Origin: Cupriavidus sp. D384
GTDB lineage: Bacteria > Pseudomonadota > Gammaproteobacteria > Burkholderiales > Burkholderiaceae
Direction: 5' to 3'
Length of the DNA: 64,000 nucleotides
Assembly: GCF_001652915.1 (NCBI RefSeq)
Contig: NZ_BBQI01000092.1
Coordinates: 62,001-126,000 of the forward strand
A program made the translations under genes and the position numbers. Shown here one piece after another: positions 61,433-64,000 of this stretch (its first letter is position 1; each line of letters opens with the position of its first letter). The notes beneath the pieces were generated by a model. That model was not told the DNA's origin, did no database searches, and was given only the letters and a program-made list of their open reading frames with translations.

Positions 61433-62509
61433 ATGAGTGTGAGTGAGCAGTACAAGCCTCTCCTCGAGGACAAGACGTATCTGCGGCATTTCTGGCATCC
61501 GGTTTGCACACTGGCCGAGTTCGAACGCTCTCAACCGTCGGGTCATGGCCCGATGGCCGTGACACTGCTTGGCGAGCAAGTTGTGCTCGCCCGCCTGAAT
61601 GGCAAGATCGTCGCCGCAGCCGACCGCTGCGCACACCGCTCCGCAAAGCTTTCTCTCGGCAAGGTCTGCAACAAGAACGGCGAAGATTTCATCCAGTGCC
61701 CCTATCACGGCTGGGAATACGACAAGAGTGGCACCTGCAAGTTGGTCCCGGCGTGCCCTGATAAGTCCATCCCTCCGCGCGCCAAGGTCAGCACCTTCGA
61801 TTGCGAAGTGAAATACGACATCGTCTGGGTGAGGCTGGACAACAGCTTCGACTGCACCGAGATTCCCTATCTCGCCGACTGGGACAATCCCAACATGCAG
61901 GTCATTGTGGCGGACTCCTATATCTGGAATACCGTCGCAGAACGTCGTTGGGAGAACTTCACGGACTTCTCGCACTTTGCGTTCGTTCACCCGGGTACGC
62001 TTTACGACCCGTTCTTTGCGAGTCATCCCACCGTACTGGTGAATCGTGTGGACGGTGAACTGCAGTTCAAGCTGGCTCCGCCTCGCGAGATGGACGGCAT
62101 TCCGGAAGAAGCGCCGATGGGTGACTTCGACTATCGCTGCACGATGCCTTACTCCATCAACCTGGAAATCAAGCTCTGGCGCGACGACTCTCGCTTCATT
62201 CTCTGGACGACGGCCTGTCCTGTCGACGAGAAAACCTGTCGGAACTTCATGATCATCGTGCGTGAGAAAGACGGTCAGCCTGACCACATGCACTTGGCGT
62301 TCCAGAAACGCGTTCTGGAAGAGGATCAGCCCATCATCCAATCGCAATGGCCTGCCGAAATCTCCAGCGGCGAAATCTCTGTCGCGACCGACAAGGTGTC
62401 GATCCAGTATCGCAAATGGCATCGCGAGCTCTCCATGGCCGCCGTCAAGGGCAAGGACGCTTTCACTGCAGCACTTTGCACGAACGTCCGGGACGAATTG
62501 GCTTCGTGA
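61433..62509 (+). CDS. ndmA: NdmA-like methylxanthine N-demethylase oxygenase
   Basis: 358 residues. YLRHFWHPVCTLAEFERSQPSGHGPMAV is strikingly like NdmA. The Rieske site has CAHR (C66, H68) and CPYH (C89, H92); RRWENFTDFSHFAFVHPGTLYDP holds the iron ligands D178, H181 and H186. NdmA and NdmB of CBB5 remove the N1- and N3-methyl groups of caffeine and its products as formaldehyde. Which methyl is attacked here cannot be told. GGAGT lies before ATG 61433. It uses the reductase of the neighbouring operon, as no other is close. Confidence 0.88.
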   Translation: MSVSEQYKPLLEDKTYLRHFWHPVCTLAEFERSQPSGHGPMAVTLLGEQVVLARLNGKIVAAADRCAHRSAKLSLGKVCNKNGEDFIQCPYHGWEYDKSGTCKLVPACPDKSIPPRAKVSTFDCEVKYDIVWVRLDNSFDCTEIPYLADWDNPNMQVIVADSYIWNTVAERRWENFTDFSHFAFVHPGTLYDPFFASHPTVLVNRVDGELQFKLAPPREMDGIPEEAPMGDFDYRCTMPYSINLEIKLWRDDSRFILWTTACPVDEKTCRNFMIIVREKDGQPDHMHLAFQKRVLEEDQPIIQSQWPAEISSGEISVATDKVSIQYRKWHRELSMAAVKGKDAFTAALCTNVRDELAS

Positions 62510-62544
62510 CCCAAGCCATACAACTACTCACTGAAGGAGGAAGA

Positions 62545-63639
62545 ATGAAACCGATGTTCTTGATCGGCTGCGCTGGCCGTGGAGTCTTTCCGTCGTCGCT
62601 CGAAAATCCGGTGTCCGAAGAGGAACTGCCGGTGATGGAGCAATTCCGGCTGCAGAAGGAGTCGGGACTGTGGGATTTCGTGGACCGCATCCCTCCGGAT
62701 GACAAGTCGCTGGATGAATACATCAAGGCGAGCCAGCACTACAACTTCCCTGTTCTGTCAGGCAGTTGGACCTACACGCTGGGCGTCGACGAAGCGAAGA
62801 TCCGTGAGAACGTCGACCGGACCAAGGAAGTGGGCGCCAAGTACCACAATCTGATGGTCTGGGCGAAACATGCCGACGGCCATTACATCACCGATGAGGA
62901 AGTCGTAACCTCCTATCTGAACACGTACGAGTACGCAGAAAAGAAGGGCATCACGATCACGTACGAGAGCCACGTCGACATGTGGTCCGAGGACTTCCGC
63001 CGGGTTTCCCGCGTTGCAGACCTCGTTGAAAAGCGTGGCGTTCCGTTCAACTTCTGCATGGACTACAGCCACTGCATTTTCAAAATCGAGAACGAAGTAG
63101 AACATGCCGTCTCGCAAATGCGAGGCGACAAGGAAGCAATCCGCAAACTCGACCCCTACAACGACGACAGCTTCGCGGACGAATGGCTGAACCGAAACAT
63201 GGTTCACTGGACCCAGGTTCGCCCCGCAGCTCCGAATGGCCCGGTGAACTGGTGGGCATTCGAGACCGGTCCGTGGGATGGCCTCGGCTATGACCGCCCC
63301 GGCCGGTCGATTCAGTACCCGTTCAGTCTTCCGAAGCCGGGTGAATGGCACACGGACTTCTGGCACGCACACAAGCTTGCCTGCACCAAGGAACTCGTGC
63401 GGAAAGTCATCGACCAGCATCTGTCGACCGACGATTCGAATATGCGAATCATGACTATCGACAACATCAACCTGGGTGCCTACGGCCTTGGCTGGAAGTA
63501 CAACATGTTCGCCGATAGCTGCCTCGTCGCGAAGTTTGTGCGGGAGCTGTACGCCGAGCGAGCTGCCATCGCGGAAGCCAAGAAGGGAAAGAGCGCCCAG
63601 GATTTCGTCAACCAGTATCGTGGCCAAGTAGCAGCCTAA
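62545..63639 (+). CDS. Xylose isomerase-like TIM-barrel protein
   Basis: 364 residues. KPMFLIGCAGRGVFPSSLENPVSEEELPVMEQFRLQKESGLWDFVDRIPPD, then GAKYHNLMVWAKHADGHYITDEEVV, ITITYESHVDMWSEDFRRVSRVADLVEKRGVPFNFCMDYSHC (His, Glu and Asp of the usual metal site) and WWAFETGPWDGLGYDRPGRSIQYPF. The fold is that of the sugar phosphate isomerase/epimerase group. No counterpart is known to me in the caffeine cluster. AAGGAGGAAG lies before ATG 62545, 35 bp after ndmA. It might act on a ring-cleavage or sugar-like product. Confidence 0.78.
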   Translation: MKPMFLIGCAGRGVFPSSLENPVSEEELPVMEQFRLQKESGLWDFVDRIPPDDKSLDEYIKASQHYNFPVLSGSWTYTLGVDEAKIRENVDRTKEVGAKYHNLMVWAKHADGHYITDEEVVTSYLNTYEYAEKKGITITYESHVDMWSEDFRRVSRVADLVEKRGVPFNFCMDYSHCIFKIENEVEHAVSQMRGDKEAIRKLDPYNDDSFADEWLNRNMVHWTQVRPAAPNGPVNWWAFETGPWDGLGYDRPGRSIQYPFSLPKPGEWHTDFWHAHKLACTKELVRKVIDQHLSTDDSNMRIMTIDNINLGAYGLGWKYNMFADSCLVAKFVRELYAERAAIAEAKKGKSAQDFVNQYRGQVAA

Positions 63640-63697
63640 GAAGATCCAGCTGACTACGATCACCTGACAAACCGTTCCGTGTAGTTGTTGTGATGTT

Positions 63698-63725
63698 GCG
63701 AGGGCGTGAGGCCCTCGCTTTTTTT
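63698..63725 (+). terminator. Terminator of the ndmA operon
   Basis: GCGAGGGC-gtgag-GCCCTCGC is a perfect 8-bp stem followed by TTTTTTT, 58 bp after the TIM-barrel stop. Confidence 0.92.
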
Positions 63726-63764
63726 CTGCTTTGCATTTGCGTCTCGGCGGCGAACGACATGCAC

Positions 63765-63790
63765 AAAAAAGCCGGCCCAAAAGGACCGGC
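63765..63790 (-). terminator. Terminator of the porin gene
   Basis: On the minus strand GCCGGTCC-tttt-GGGCCGGC (one mismatch) is followed by TTTTTT at 63770-63765, just downstream of the porin stop. Confidence 0.85.
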
Positions 63791-63812
63791 CAAGGATCAC
63801 GCTGACTTCATT

Positions 63813-64000
63813 TCAGAACTTGTGCCGCAAACCGACCCCAGCCGCATCCGCATGCGATTGATCGGATAGCTTGTCGTAGTAAAACGCTGCGTAGATGTCC
63901 GTGCGCTTCGACAGGTTGTAGTCATAGCCGATGGCTACCGTGTTACGGCGGAACGAGGCGACATCGTTCTTGGTGTGGTCATAACCATACGATAACAGTA
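63813..64000 (-). CDS. Gram-negative porin (C-terminal part)
   Basis: The last 61 residues are present; the gene enters from the right edge. FRRNTVAIGYDYNLSKRTDIYAAFYYDKLSDQSHADAAGVGLRHKF ends in the Phe that sorts outer membrane barrels and is the pattern of the Burkholderia/Neisseria trimeric porin family. It is the outer membrane protein at the end of the catabolic region and could be an uptake route or a backbone gene. Confidence 0.85.
   Translation of the reverse strand, partial: LLSYGYDHTKNDVASFRRNTVAIGYDYNLSKRTDIYAAFYYDKLSDQSHADAAGVGLRHKF

Overview
The window looks like a chromosome segment of a betaproteobacterium of the Burkholderiaceae, most like Cupriavidus or Ralstonia. The reasons are the GC-rich backbone, the rpsP-rimM-trmD-rplS operon, the dnaE/msbA neighbourhood and the end of a phosphonate (phn) operon. 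No rRNA, tRNA, CRISPR array, transposase or integrase was recognised. The species is inferred from gene style only.

Backbone, 1-18.6 kb: the end of phnL, phnM and a terminator; a lipoprotein; an AhpD-like protein; msbA and two glycosyltransferases; dnaE; trhO; nudL; the rpsP operon read leftwards; a PQQ-type sugar dehydrogenase-like protein; a TM2 protein and several small secreted or membrane proteins. The backbone stops inside a PA0069-type radical SAM gene (17773-18654, minus strand). That gene is cut within its iron-sulfur cluster motif.

Accessory region, 18.7-38.5 kb: visibly less GC-rich and made mostly of unknown genes. It opens with an intact second copy of the same radical SAM family behind a consensus-perfect LexA box. 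It holds 11-bp tandem repeats with a DnaA-box-like core, small zinc-ribbon proteins, a GIY-YIG protein, a HipA-like kinase with an overlapping partner, a second LexA box with a small unknown gene, an orphan D12 adenine methylase, a nucleoside deoxyribosyltransferase/TIR-like protein, an HU protein with a histone-H1-like tail, a CoiA-like putative nuclease, a DUF2726 protein and a pentapeptide protein.

Catabolic region A, 38.5-46.5 kb: NAD-dependent formate dehydrogenase diverges from an operon of a Rieske oxygenase, a 56-residue rubredoxin, a rubredoxin reductase and a flavin reductase that lacks the usual ferredoxin domain. Two LysR regulators follow.

GC-rich block, 46.7-50.3 kb: a ModE-like palindrome precedes a TiaS-like domain protein, a small multi-spanning membrane protein and a TonB-dependent receptor. 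This suggests oxyanion or metal uptake.

Catabolic region B, 50.5-63.7 kb: a methylxanthine-type N-demethylation cluster. It has an NdmA-like oxygenase, an NdmC-like catalytic subunit with no Rieske domain, an NdmD-like reductase carrying the missing Rieske domain, and an NdmE-like glutathione-transferase protein. FrmA and FrmB oxidise formaldehyde to formate, and the formate dehydrogenase in region A can finish the oxidation to CO2. A Tsx-like channel, a 2-oxoglutarate oxygenase and a TIM-barrel protein belong to the same neighbourhood. A GntR regulator gene sits between the two main operons. The palindrome CTGGTATACCAG, or a near copy, lies before its own gene, before both operons and between the 2-oxoglutarate oxygenase and Tsx-like genes, so one regulon is likely. 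The window ends in a porin gene.
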